DNA of 5,693 nt from the NCBI GenBank assembly GCA_022571615.1, contig JACZXM010000122.1:2166-7858 (forward strand). Reading direction: 5' to 3'. The translations under genes and the position numbers were made by a program. Position 1 is the first letter of the stretch. Each line of letters opens with the position of its first letter. This DNA comes from Acidobacteriota bacterium. Its GTDB lineage: Bacteria; Acidobacteriota; UBA890; WLXD01. Below are positions 1-5,595 of the stretch, in pieces. The notes beneath the pieces were generated by a model, which had not been told where the DNA came from, did no database searches, and was given only the letters and a program-made list of their open reading frames with translations.

Positions 1-411
1 CCCGGTGACGACGTGAATGCCTTTGCGCTCTAATTCATTGATCACCCGCTTGCGCGTCGGTTGCAAGGAATCCGTGACGTCGGCGAAAAAGACGGTCGGT
101 CCCTTCTCGGCGTCCTCGGCCACCTCTCCGATCAGGCCCGAGAAGGTCAAGAATGGCAGGAAGTCACGCACCGCGGAGCCAGTTCCCGCATCGGCGACGT
201 CGACACCTGTCGGCTTCTGTTCAAGAGCCTTCTTGGTGTTTGTAGCGGCCCCTTCTTTGGCTTGTGCTCTCTCTTCTTCATCGATGCCGGGCGGAAGATA
301 TTTCTCCAGGCACGCCACCAAGGAGTCCTGAAGTGTGCACCTGTGCTGGGCCGCGGCTGGAACGACGGTGCCGACGAGCAGCAAGGGGACTAGCCCCACT
401 ATTCGTCTCAT
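1..411 (-). CDS. Exported protein of unknown function (partial, C-terminus beyond the left edge)
   Basis: Reading the minus strand from the ATG at 411-409 gives 137 codons with no stop before the window edge, so only the N-terminal part is visible. The first ~22 residues form a classic Sec signal peptide: MRR, a hydrophobic core (VGLVPLLLVGTVVP), then AAAQ as a likely signal-peptidase I site. The mature part starts with a Cys-containing stretch (RCTLQDSLVACLEKYLPP), passes through a charged, Ala/Glu/Lys-rich segment, and reaches a more hydrophobic block (RDFLPFLTFSGLIGE) followed by FFADVTDSLQPTRKRVINEL. The start overlaps the stop of the upstream gene by four bases (ATGA), which supports both the start and translational coupling. 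The product is probably periplasmic or outer-membrane associated. I do not recognise the family, and function cannot be assigned from this fragment. Confidence 0.75.
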   Translation of the reverse strand, partial: MRRIVGLVPLLLVGTVVPAAAQHRCTLQDSLVACLEKYLPPGIDEEERAQAKEGAATNTKKALEQKPTGVDVADAGTGSAVRDFLPFLTFSGLIGEVAEDAEKGPTVFFADVTDSLQPTRKRVINELERKGIHVVTG

Positions 412-806
412 GCCGCGCGTCCCCCAAGGGTCTTGATCGTGATGGTCACCCTCCGAATCCGGTCACCCGCCTTGCCTGACACCTCACCGCAGTAGGGTTT
501 GTGGTGCTCGGTTCCGTCGGGCTTGATGATCTTGGCACGGACACAGGCGCTGCTTCTCTCACTGCCCTGGAAATCCACTCGCACCCTTATGACGTATGCT
601 CCTGGGGCGTTGATTTTCTTCCTCTTGGGCCCCGGTGTCAGCACAGTCCCCGGCCAGTTCTCATCGCTGCCGTCCGCTGGCTCCCAGGACGCGTTGCTCG
701 CGAATGTCACAGGATCGCCCGCGACCTTGGGTTGGACTGAGAGGTGTAGCCACGAGTCGCCCTGCACGTCCCTCCACATCTTGAGCGTCTTCCTGGTGCA
801 CGCCAC
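408..806 (-). CDS. Hypothetical protein, beta-strand-rich, 132 aa
   Basis: This 132-residue protein starts at GTG (806-804). A strong AGGAGGT lies just upstream, and an in-frame stop (TAG on the minus strand, 818-816) with no other start codon between leaves little choice of start. There is no signal peptide or membrane segment. The sequence alternates short hydrophobic strands with polar turns (DPVTFASNASW, GAYVIRVRVDF, ACVRAKIIKPDG, RRVTITIKTLGG), which suggests a small beta-sandwich; this is inference. It has three cysteines (C3, C88, C106), of which C88 and C106 could pair. Its stop overlaps the ATG of the exported-protein gene by four bases, so the two form an operon and may act together. 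No family was recognised. An open frame crosses on the opposite strand, but the Shine-Dalgarno and the ATGA junction favour this one. Confidence 0.72.
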   Translation of the reverse strand: MACTRKTLKMWRDVQGDSWLHLSVQPKVAGDPVTFASNASWEPADGSDENWPGTVLTPGPKRKKINAPGAYVIRVRVDFQGSERSSACVRAKIIKPDGTEHHKPYCGEVSGKAGDRIRRVTITIKTLGGRAA

Positions 807-1249
807 GCCTACCTCCTACTGCTCTGGTGTTGATTGTCCCGAATGCGTCGGCCATGTCTACGCCCTCACGGTCGCAACGCACCTACGTATGAAGACACAC
901 TTGCTCGGACTTTTCCGAGGATCAACGACGGATCGGCGGTCCGCCAAAGGCCCCACCCACCGGCAGAGTGGTCCACTCGCAAGACCACCGAGATCTCCGA
1001 CGGCCGCAGAACTAACGGCTATCGGTTGTACGGGGAGCAGGCGAGAAAGCTTGGGTCTGACTTCCGGCGGCTTCTGGATGGCTGGTCCGGATTCGAGGCC
1101 AACGGCGGAGGAAGAAAAAACCGCCGATCCGTCGCTAACCCTCGCAAAAGTCGAGACAGGCAGGTTTATCCATATAGGTGAGGTGCAACCTAGCCGTCCG
1201 GCAACCCTGTGCTTGCCATCGATAACGCCAACCGCGAAGAGGTTATGGA
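807..1249. other. Divergent intergenic region with inverted repeats, no gene seen
   Basis: This 443-base stretch lies between the minus-strand pair and the PilZ gene, so it should carry promoters for both directions. Open frames cross it on both strands, but none has a ribosome site together with a recognisable protein. Visible structure includes CTCGGA-CTTT-TCCGAG (904-919), a compact GGCGG-T-CCGCC palindrome (935-945), and CGGCGG/CCGCCG flanking an A-rich 12-base loop (1103-1126). A small AT-rich island at 1165-1177 holds a possible -10 (TATAGG, 1173-1178) with a weak -35-like TCGAGA (1151-1156) 16 bases upstream. This would suit the PilZ gene, but both hexamers match the sigma-70 consensus at only about four of six positions. 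No convincing promoter was seen for the minus-strand genes. Confidence 0.6.
811..817 (-). promoter_or_regulatory. Ribosome binding site of the 132-aa protein gene
   Basis: The minus strand reads AGGAGGT here, close to a perfect anti-16S match, 4-5 bases before the GTG at 806. It decides the GTG start over the later in-frame ATG (codon 10) and is a main reason for calling the minus-strand gene real. Confidence 0.75.
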
Positions 1250-1666
1250 ATGAGCTTGCCATCTGCGGGCCCTGGGCATAGCGAGGTGGAGATTGACGGT
1301 AGTGGCGCCGCGCCTCTGCACAGACAAGCTTATCCGCGCCTTGAAGCCGCAATCCAAGTGGAAGTCCAGGTCGCTGGCTCTCCGCAGGTCGTTCGCGGTG
1401 TCACCCTCAATCTGAGCCGCGGCGGTATGTTGGCCAACCTGGATGGGCCGGTTGCGGTCGGGGATGAATGCACCATCCGTTTCCCGAGCCCGGGCACCGA
1501 ATTGCCGCTCAATCGGGAGACTTGCCCTGAGTGCGGTCACCTATTTCCCATTCCCTCCGTACCGGGCCAAACCATCAAGGGGTTTGCTACCCGTGTACGA
1601 GAAGGAACTGCGGTCACCACGGTGGCGTTCGAGTTTGCGATCCTTCTCGAGATAGCCAACGAGTAG
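1250..1666 (+). CDS. PilZ-domain protein with CPECGH insert (putative c-di-GMP receptor)
   Basis: This 138-residue protein is essentially one PilZ domain, a fold that binds the second messenger c-di-GMP and relays it to motility, polysaccharide or secretion targets. An N-terminal stretch of ~23 polar residues precedes the arginine motif region RQAYPRLEAAIQVEV (25-39). The second conserved motif is clear as NLSRGG (54-59, form N-x-S-x-x-G), followed by strands GDECTIRF and VTTVAFEF. The usual R-x-x-x-R is imperfect: R30 fits, but the position four before it is Q26, with R25 one place further out, so ligand binding is uncertain. An unusual insert, TCPECGHLF (91-99), looks like a single zinc knuckle or redox pair; C74 is the only other Cys. 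The ATG at 1250 has GAAGAGG seven bases upstream. It is a stand-alone adaptor with no output domain. The family call is firm; c-di-GMP binding and target are not. Confidence 0.82.
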   Translation: MSLPSAGPGHSEVEIDGSGAAPLHRQAYPRLEAAIQVEVQVAGSPQVVRGVTLNLSRGGMLANLDGPVAVGDECTIRFPSPGTELPLNRETCPECGHLFPIPSVPGQTIKGFATRVREGTAVTTVAFEFAILLEIANE

Positions 1667-1695
1667 ATCGAGAATGTCTACTTAGCCGTGGACCG

Positions 1696-1849
1696 GGCCG
1701 CGCGGCCGCATCCCGCCCGAGTCTCGGCATAGAGACCGACTGGCGTAGCAAAGCCGTCAAACTGTGACGGGTGTTCTTACCCGTGCGAGAATCAGACAGT
1801 ACGGTTGGGGCCAATCCCGTCAAATCCAGTATTAAGGACGCCCCTCGTC
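1696..1849 (+). promoter_or_regulatory. Hairpin-rich leader upstream of asnB, possible RNA switch or attenuator
   Basis: The space between the PilZ stop and the asnB ATG carries a run of possible RNA hairpins. These are a 12-base perfect palindrome GGCCGCGCGGCC (1696-1707), GTCTC/GAGAC (1721-1725 with 1732-1736), GGC/GCC around GTAGCAAA (1742-1755), CCGTCA/TGACGG (1754-1759 with 1765-1770), ACGGGT/ACCCGT (1767-1772 with 1779-1784), and ACGG/CCGT (1801-1804 with 1817-1820). The fourth and fifth share bases 1767-1770, so they cannot form together, a geometry seen in attenuators and riboswitches. There is no U-tract after any stem, so classical intrinsic termination is not evident. An AAGGA (1834-1838) lies 11 bases before the asnB ATG. 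Whether transcripts start upstream of this region is unknown; no clear promoter was seen. Confidence 0.35.
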
Positions 1850-3514
1850 ATGTGTTCGATTCTCGGCATCCTCGAGATCCGGTCGAATCCCGACACGCTG
1901 CGCGATCGGGCGTTGGAGTTGTCCCGTCTGCAGCGGCATCGCGGACCCGACTGGTCGGGCGTGTTCTCCTGCCAGCGAGCCGTGCTGGCGCACGAGCGGC
2001 TGGCGATCGTCGACGTCCTGCACGGTGCCCAGCCGCTCAGGAGCCCCGATGATGAGCAGATCCTGGCGGTCAACGGCGAGATCTACAACCACCGGGAGCT
2101 ACGCGAGAGCCTGGATGCCTACCCGTTTCGAACCGAATCGGACTGCGAGGTCATCCTGCCCTTGTACCGCGAGCACGGCGGGCACTTTCTCGATCACCTC
2201 AACGGCATCTTTGCCTTCGTTCTCTACGACGTGCTCAAGGATCGCTATCTCATTGCCCGCGACCCCATGGGCGTCGTCCCGCTGTACACCGGACGCGACG
2301 AGCAGGGCAACCTGTACGTGGCTTCGGAGATGAAAGCCCTGGTTGGGGTGTGCCGAACGGTGCAGGAATTCCCGCCCGGTCATCTGCTCGATAGCGCCAT
2401 CGGGGATCAACCGGTTCGATACTATGACCGGCCGTGGTTCCAGTACGAGAACGTGGAGGGGGCCCGGGTCGATGTCGCGAAGCTCCGGGAGGCGCTGGAG
2501 GCTTCGGTTCACCGACAGCTGATGAGCGATGTCCCATACGGTGTGCTTCTGTCGGGGGGGTTGGACTCCTCGATCATCGCCGCGGTGGCGAGTCGTTACG
2601 CGTCGCGGCGGGTGGAAGATGACGACCGCAGCCAGGCATGGTGGCCGCGACTCCACTCTTTTGCCATCGGGCTCGAGGGCGCTCCCGATCTGCCGGCAGC
2701 AAGGCAGATGGCCGACCATATCGGCACCGTGCACCACGAGTTTCAGTTCACGTTGCAGGAGGGCCTAGACGCGCTGCGCGACGTCATCTACCACCTCGAA
2801 ACCTACGATGTCACCACCGTGCGCGCCGCCACGCCCATGTACCTGATGGCGCGGCGTATCCGCGCCATGGGTATCAAGATGGTGCTATCGGGCGAGGGTG
2901 CCGATGAGATCTTCGGGGGATATCTCTATTTTCACCGGGCTCCGAGTCCTGAGGCGTTCCACGAGGAGACCGTGCGCAAGCTCGACCGCCTGCACCTGTA
3001 CGACTGTCTGCGAGCCAACAAGTCGATGGCGGCCTGGGGTATCGAGGCTCGCGTGCCGTTCCTGGACCTGAAGTTCCTGGACGTTGCCATGAGCCTGGAC
3101 CCGGCGGCCAAGATGGTCGGCGAGGACGGTCTCGAGAAGCGGATCCTGAGAGAGGCGTTCGCCGACCTGCTGCCCGATTCGATCCTCCGCCGGCAAAAGG
3201 AGCAGTTCTCGGACGGCGTCGGCTACGGTTGGATCGATGGACTTCGCGACCACGCCGAGAGGCGCGTAAGCGAATCCGACCTGGGCAGCGCGGAGTTCCG
3301 CTTTCCTCACAATACGCCCGGTACCAAGGAGGCATATCTTTACCGGGCCCTGTTCGAGGAGCGCTTCGCGTTGCCCTCGGCAGTCGCCTGCGTACCGGGC
3401 GGTCCCTCGGTCGCCTGCAGCACTCCCGAGGCACTGGCCTGGGATGCAGAGCTGCGGGCCGTAACCGATCCTTCCGGACGCGCGGTTCGTGGCGTGCACC
3501 GTGATGCTTATTGA
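1850..3514 (+). CDS. asnB: Asparagine synthetase B, glutamine-hydrolysing
   Basis: This cytosolic enzyme makes asparagine from aspartate, ATP and glutamine, releasing glutamate, AMP and PPi. The start was set at the ATG at 1850, although an in-frame frame extends to 1805, because class II glutamine amidotransferases need Cys directly after the initiator Met, and the protein then begins MCSILGILEI. The N-terminal glutaminase domain (about 1-205) shows C2, RHRGPDWSG (29-37), NGEIYNH (75-81) and SDCEVIL (97-103). The synthetase domain carries the ATP/PPi loop SGGLDSS (235-241), LHSFAIGL, ETYDVTT (317-323), LSGEGADEIFGGY (346-358) and EARVPFLD (399-406). The 554-residue length equals, as I recall, that of E. 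coli AsnB, and the match continues to the C-terminal VPGGPSVACS and DPSGRAV. All catalytic landmarks are present, so it should be active. It is the first gene of the 1850-5021 cluster, 22 bases before the hydrolase. Confidence 0.97.
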   Translation: MCSILGILEIRSNPDTLRDRALELSRLQRHRGPDWSGVFSCQRAVLAHERLAIVDVLHGAQPLRSPDDEQILAVNGEIYNHRELRESLDAYPFRTESDCEVILPLYREHGGHFLDHLNGIFAFVLYDVLKDRYLIARDPMGVVPLYTGRDEQGNLYVASEMKALVGVCRTVQEFPPGHLLDSAIGDQPVRYYDRPWFQYENVEGARVDVAKLREALEASVHRQLMSDVPYGVLLSGGLDSSIIAAVASRYASRRVEDDDRSQAWWPRLHSFAIGLEGAPDLPAARQMADHIGTVHHEFQFTLQEGLDALRDVIYHLETYDVTTVRAATPMYLMARRIRAMGIKMVLSGEGADEIFGGYLYFHRAPSPEAFHEETVRKLDRLHLYDCLRANKSMAAWGIEARVPFLDLKFLDVAMSLDPAAKMVGEDGLEKRILREAFADLLPDSILRRQKEQFSDGVGYGWIDGLRDHAERRVSESDLGSAEFRFPHNTPGTKEAYLYRALFEERFALPSAVACVPGGPSVACSTPEALAWDAELRAVTDPSGRAVRGVHRDAY

Positions 3515-3536
3515 TGGCGCCGACACGCCAGGAAAC

Positions 3537-4424
3537 ATGACCCAACCGTTCGCGGACCTGTCCCCCAGGGACTGGCGCCGTCGCGGCGCCTACTATGCGC
3601 ATCGGGGACACGACGTCTTTCGCCACATCGAGGGGCACGGACCAGCTCTGGTTTGCCTCCACGGCTTCCCCACCGCGTCCTGGGACTGGCACCGAATTTG
3701 GGAGCCGCTGACCGCGCGGTTTCGCGTCCTGGCTCCGGACCTCATCGGGTACGGATTCTCGGCCAAACCGATCGACTACGAGTACTCGACCTTCGATCAG
3801 GCCGACCTGATCGAGGCGCTCGTTGATTCGCTCGGCATACGCCAGGCGCATGTTCTCGCCCACGACTATGGCGATACCGTGGTCCAAGAGCTGCTCGCCC
3901 GCCGCTTGCAGCATCCGGGGCGGGGTTTCGAGATCCAGTCCGTCTGCCTACTGAACGGCGGCATCTTCGTCGAGGCCATCCGCCTCCGCCCGATCCAGCG
4001 GCTCCTGCTCACCCCGCTCGGGCCGCTCATCTCGGCGCTCTACGGCCAGCGATCTTTCGATCGTAGCTTTCGCCCGCTATTCGGGCCCGACACACAGCCC
4101 ACGCGACAGCAGCTGGACGCGTTCTGGGAGCTGATCACGTACAACCAAGGCAGCCGGGTGCTCCACCTGCTCATCCGGTACCTGCGTGAGCGAGCAAGAT
4201 ACCGTGAGCGATGGGTGCGGGCGCTGGTCGACGCGCCGGTTCCGGTACGGTTCATCGTCGGCTCCGAGGACCTGGTCTCCGGGCAATTGATGGCCGACAG
4301 ATACCGCGAGCTGGTGCCAGATCCAGATGTGGTAATGCTGCACGGGATCGGGCACTATCCGCAACTGGAAGCTCCCGCTGCCGTGTTGCGTGAGTTCTTC
4401 GCGTTTCAGGCAGCCTACCGTTAA
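3537..4424 (+). CDS. Alpha/beta hydrolase, MEST/haloalkane-dehalogenase-like
   Basis: This 295-residue soluble alpha/beta-hydrolase-fold enzyme has HGFPTASWDW (42-51) as the oxyanion region. The nucleophile elbow is AHDYGD (108-113), putting Asp110 where serine hydrolases have Ser, as in haloalkane dehalogenases and epoxide hydrolases. The acid is probably D245 (VGSEDLVS) and the base H273 in GIGHYPQLE (270-278). Several stretches, namely HDYGD-xx-xQELL, LNGGIF, LFGP and HYPQLE, match the vertebrate imprinted gene product MEST/PEG1 as I recall it, more than classical dehalogenases. The substrate is unknown. The start was placed at ATG 3537 (AGGA at 3530-3533), giving a natural N-terminus MTQPFADLS. 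A GTG at 3489 or ATG at 3504 would lengthen it and overlap asnB, but they lack a ribosome site. The stop overlaps the next ATG (TAATG). The family is confident, the reaction is not. Confidence 0.88.
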   Translation: MTQPFADLSPRDWRRRGAYYAHRGHDVFRHIEGHGPALVCLHGFPTASWDWHRIWEPLTARFRVLAPDLIGYGFSAKPIDYEYSTFDQADLIEALVDSLGIRQAHVLAHDYGDTVVQELLARRLQHPGRGFEIQSVCLLNGGIFVEAIRLRPIQRLLLTPLGPLISALYGQRSFDRSFRPLFGPDTQPTRQQLDAFWELITYNQGSRVLHLLIRYLRERARYRERWVRALVDAPVPVRFIVGSEDLVSGQLMADRYRELVPDPDVVMLHGIGHYPQLEAPAAVLREFFAFQAAYR

Positions 4425-4882
4425 TGACCACCTGTCGAAGCACGATGTCGAATCCTCCTTGGCCGTCGTGGGCTGTGCTCCTTGCCCGCATTGTGCTGGG
4501 ACTGATCTTCTTCATGGCCGGCGTTTTCAAGGTCTTCGAGCTCGGTCCGCTCGAGCACGCCCGGCGCTTCTTCCTGCCCTACACGGACACCTTTCTGCCC
4601 GTATGGTCGTTATGGCTCGTCGGCACGCTTGTCCCCATCGTGGAGCTGGCGGCTGGGGGCCTGCTACTGGTCGGATGGCGCGTGCGTTGGGCCTGCGTCG
4701 CAATCGGTTGTGTCCTGGCCGTGGTCACTTTCGGCCACCTGCTGCGGGATCCTCTCTACGCGTTCAACGAGCACGTGATCCCTCGACTGGCCCTGGTCCT
4801 GTTCCTCCTCGCCATGCCTGCTTCCGCCGATCGATTCTCCCTCGACCATTGGTTGCAGGCACGACAGGGAGATCGGGGATGA
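4424..4882 (+). CDS. DoxX-family integral membrane protein
   Basis: This 152-residue protein has the four-helix DoxX/DoxD-type layout. Helices lie at about 17-36 (AVLLARIVLGLIFFMAGVFK, the family's typical first helix), 60-84, 88-106 and 117-131. A polar loop, ELGPLEHARRFFLPYTD, follows helix 1, and a hydrophilic tail ends the protein. DoxX relatives act in the inner membrane and have been tied to quinone-linked oxidation or redox stress in some bacteria; the role here is inferred only from the family. The ATG at 4424 shares a base with the hydrolase stop (TAATG), which implies termination-reinitiation. A second in-frame ATG at codon 8 (4445) is possible. The stop TGA at 4880-4882 overlaps the next gene's ATG (ATGA), and GGGAG/GGGG just upstream could serve that gene. 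Confidence 0.88.
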   Translation: MTTCRSTMSNPPWPSWAVLLARIVLGLIFFMAGVFKVFELGPLEHARRFFLPYTDTFLPVWSLWLVGTLVPIVELAAGGLLLVGWRVRWACVAIGCVLAVVTFGHLLRDPLYAFNEHVIPRLALVLFLLAMPASADRFSLDHWLQARQGDRG

Positions 4883-5021
4883 TCAGTCGCATCTGGCACG
4901 GTTGGGCGCGTCGTGACAACGCCGACGCGTACGAGCCGTCGTGCCGCCGGAAGCCCGCGCCCTGCTGTCGCGATTCGACGACAGATCGGCGCACTACGAG
5001 ACCCTTCTCGAACCCGAGTAG
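4879..5021 (+). pseudogene. Internally deleted, frameshifted small monooxygenase-like (ABM-type) gene
   Basis: The ATG at 4879 overlaps the doxX stop (ATGA) and opens with MISRIWHGWARRDNADAYE (19 codons, to 4935). This is the usual start of small dimeric alpha/beta-barrel proteins annotated as antibiotic-biosynthesis-monooxygenase-like, about 100 residues long. After that the frame turns into Arg/Cys/Pro-rich sequence unlike the family and runs to a stop at 5155-5157 (92 residues). In a different frame, starting at the very same base (4935) and ending at TAG 5019-5021, the DNA reads AVVPPEARALLSRFDDRSAH plus YETLLEPE, the normal C-terminus of the same family. The two ends abut, so roughly 55 middle codons seem to be missing and the frame is broken. 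The family assignment and missing length come from memory of relatives. An assembly collapse is the alternative. The remnant is the fourth gene of the asnB operon. Confidence 0.75.
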
Positions 5022-5240
5022 AAAAGCCCCGAGGTTCCTGGCGTGGTATTCTCTCGGCTGTTCTAGGATGACTGCCCGGTTCTGTTTCGAGCTTGAGTCT
5101 CTGATCGCGTTTCGGGCCGGTTTCCTGTTTTCGTTTCACGGAGGCGCGGTGCTCTAGGTCAGCGCCCCTGGCGCGAAGCCCTCTTCGGCAGGGCGGCACG
5201 CGCGTCCACTACTGGCCTCTGGCCGTAGAGAGACTCAAAA
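5022..5240 (+). promoter_or_regulatory. Structured leader of the RRM protein gene
   Basis: This 219-base gap separates the broken monooxygenase gene from the RRM gene. Its second half can fold into small stems: GCGCC/GGCGC with a CCT loop (5162-5174), GCCCTC-TTCG-G(C)AGGGC with a stable UUCG tetraloop and one bulged C (5178-5194), and GGCC-TCT-GGCC (5214-5224). A GGAGG at 5140-5144 stands 97 bases before the gene and is followed only by GTG CTC TAG. Small bacterial RRM proteins are often cold-induced, and long structured leaders are common in cold-regulated mRNAs, so a regulatory leader is plausible but inferred. A TAGGAT (5064-5069) resembles a -10 box, but no -35 is found at the right distance. 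No terminator for the upstream operon was seen. Confidence 0.4.
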
Positions 5241-5510
5241 GTGAAGAAGATCTATGTGGGCAACCTGCCCTGGAGCGCTACCGAGGACGGGCTGAGAGAA
5301 ATCTTTGCCGCTTACGGCAACGTCCACTCAGTAGCGGTCATCACCGATCGTGATACTGGCCGCTCGCGCGGTTTCGGCTTCGTCGAGATGGATGACGAGG
5401 ACGCTGACAAGGCCATCTCGGGTGCCAACGGCCAGGACATGGGTGGGCGTGCCCTACGCGTGAATGAAGCCCAGGACCGCCGTAGCGCTCCGAGCCGTCC
5501 GCGCTGGTAG
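5241..5510 (+). CDS. Small RRM-domain RNA-binding protein
   Basis: This 89-residue protein is a single RNA recognition motif, the type found in cyanobacterial Rbp and related proteobacterial proteins. It binds single-stranded RNA through aromatics on the central beta strands. RNP2 is IYVGNL (4-9) and RNP1 is RGFGFVEM (43-50), with the stacking residues Y5, F45 and F47 all present; typical linkers LREIFAAYG and TDRDTGRSRG are also seen. The tail after the domain is short and basic (AQDRRSAPSRPRW) instead of the long glycine-rich tail of some relatives. The start is GTG at 5241: an in-frame TAG at 5226-5228 excludes anything longer, and a weak GAGAG (5227-5231) precedes it by nine bases. It has its own leader and a strong terminator, so it is probably monocistronic. 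Its RNA targets are unknown. Confidence 0.95.
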   Translation: MKKIYVGNLPWSATEDGLREIFAAYGNVHSVAVITDRDTGRSRGFGFVEMDDEDADKAISGANGQDMGGRALRVNEAQDRRSAPSRPRW

Positions 5511-5527
5511 CTCGACCTTGACCGAGT

Positions 5528-5563
5528 TCGGCGCCGGCCACACGGCCGGCGCCGATTTTCGTT
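5528..5563 (+). terminator. Rho-independent terminator after the RRM gene
   Basis: A perfect 12-bp stem (TCGGCGCCGGCC at 5528-5539 pairing with 5544-5555) closes over a four-base ACAC loop and is followed by TTTTCGTTT. It starts 17 bases after the RRM stop codon. The T-run lies on the right side for plus-strand transcription. Confidence 0.93.
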
Positions 5564-5595
5564 TGAGTCCCAACCGTGGGGTCGGTGTTGCCGTG

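Noticed and set aside
499..1281. Long plus-strand open frame (260 codons)
   Set aside because: It runs antisense to the minus-strand gene that has a strong ribosome site, crosses the intergenic spacer and reads into the PilZ gene. Its composition is not protein-like and no family was recognised.
858..1352. Minus-strand frame of 164 codons over the spacer and PilZ start
   Set aside because: It overlaps the convincing PilZ gene on the other strand and shows no domain; open frames of this size are common in GC-rich DNA.
1696..1707. Terminator after the PilZ gene
   Set aside because: GGCCGCGCGGCC is a perfect palindrome, but it leaves almost no loop and is not followed by a T-run.
1735..1820. 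c-di-GMP-I (GEMM) riboswitch
   Set aside because: Only the GCAAAGCC string matches. The preceding GNRA-capped helix and the later conserved arm with its receptor bases could not be located, so it is kept only as an unclassified structured leader.
1805..1849. Longer asnB start giving 15 extra N-terminal residues
   Set aside because: Class II glutamine amidotransferases need Cys at position 2 as the N-terminal nucleophile after Met removal, which fixes the start at 1850.
2099..2737. Minus-strand frame of 212 codons
   Set aside because: It is fully antisense to asnB, whose family match covers the whole region.
3489..3536. Longer hydrolase start at GTG 3489 or ATG 3504
   Set aside because: These overlap the asnB end without a ribosome site, and the extra residues do not resemble a family N-terminus. 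They are not formally excluded.
2874..3914. Minus-strand frame of 346 codons
   Set aside because: It lies opposite the asnB 3' half and the hydrolase, both recognised by clear motifs. The translated product is Arg/Pro-rich and looks like a shadow.
4390..4878. Plus-strand frame overlapping doxX in another phase
   Set aside because: doxX has the right helices and coupled start. The overlapping frame is Arg/Ala/Pro-rich and matters only because it continues into the monooxygenase remnant.
4756..5199. Minus-strand frame of 147 codons
   Set aside because: Antisense to doxX and the remnant, low-complexity Arg-rich translation, no recognisable family.
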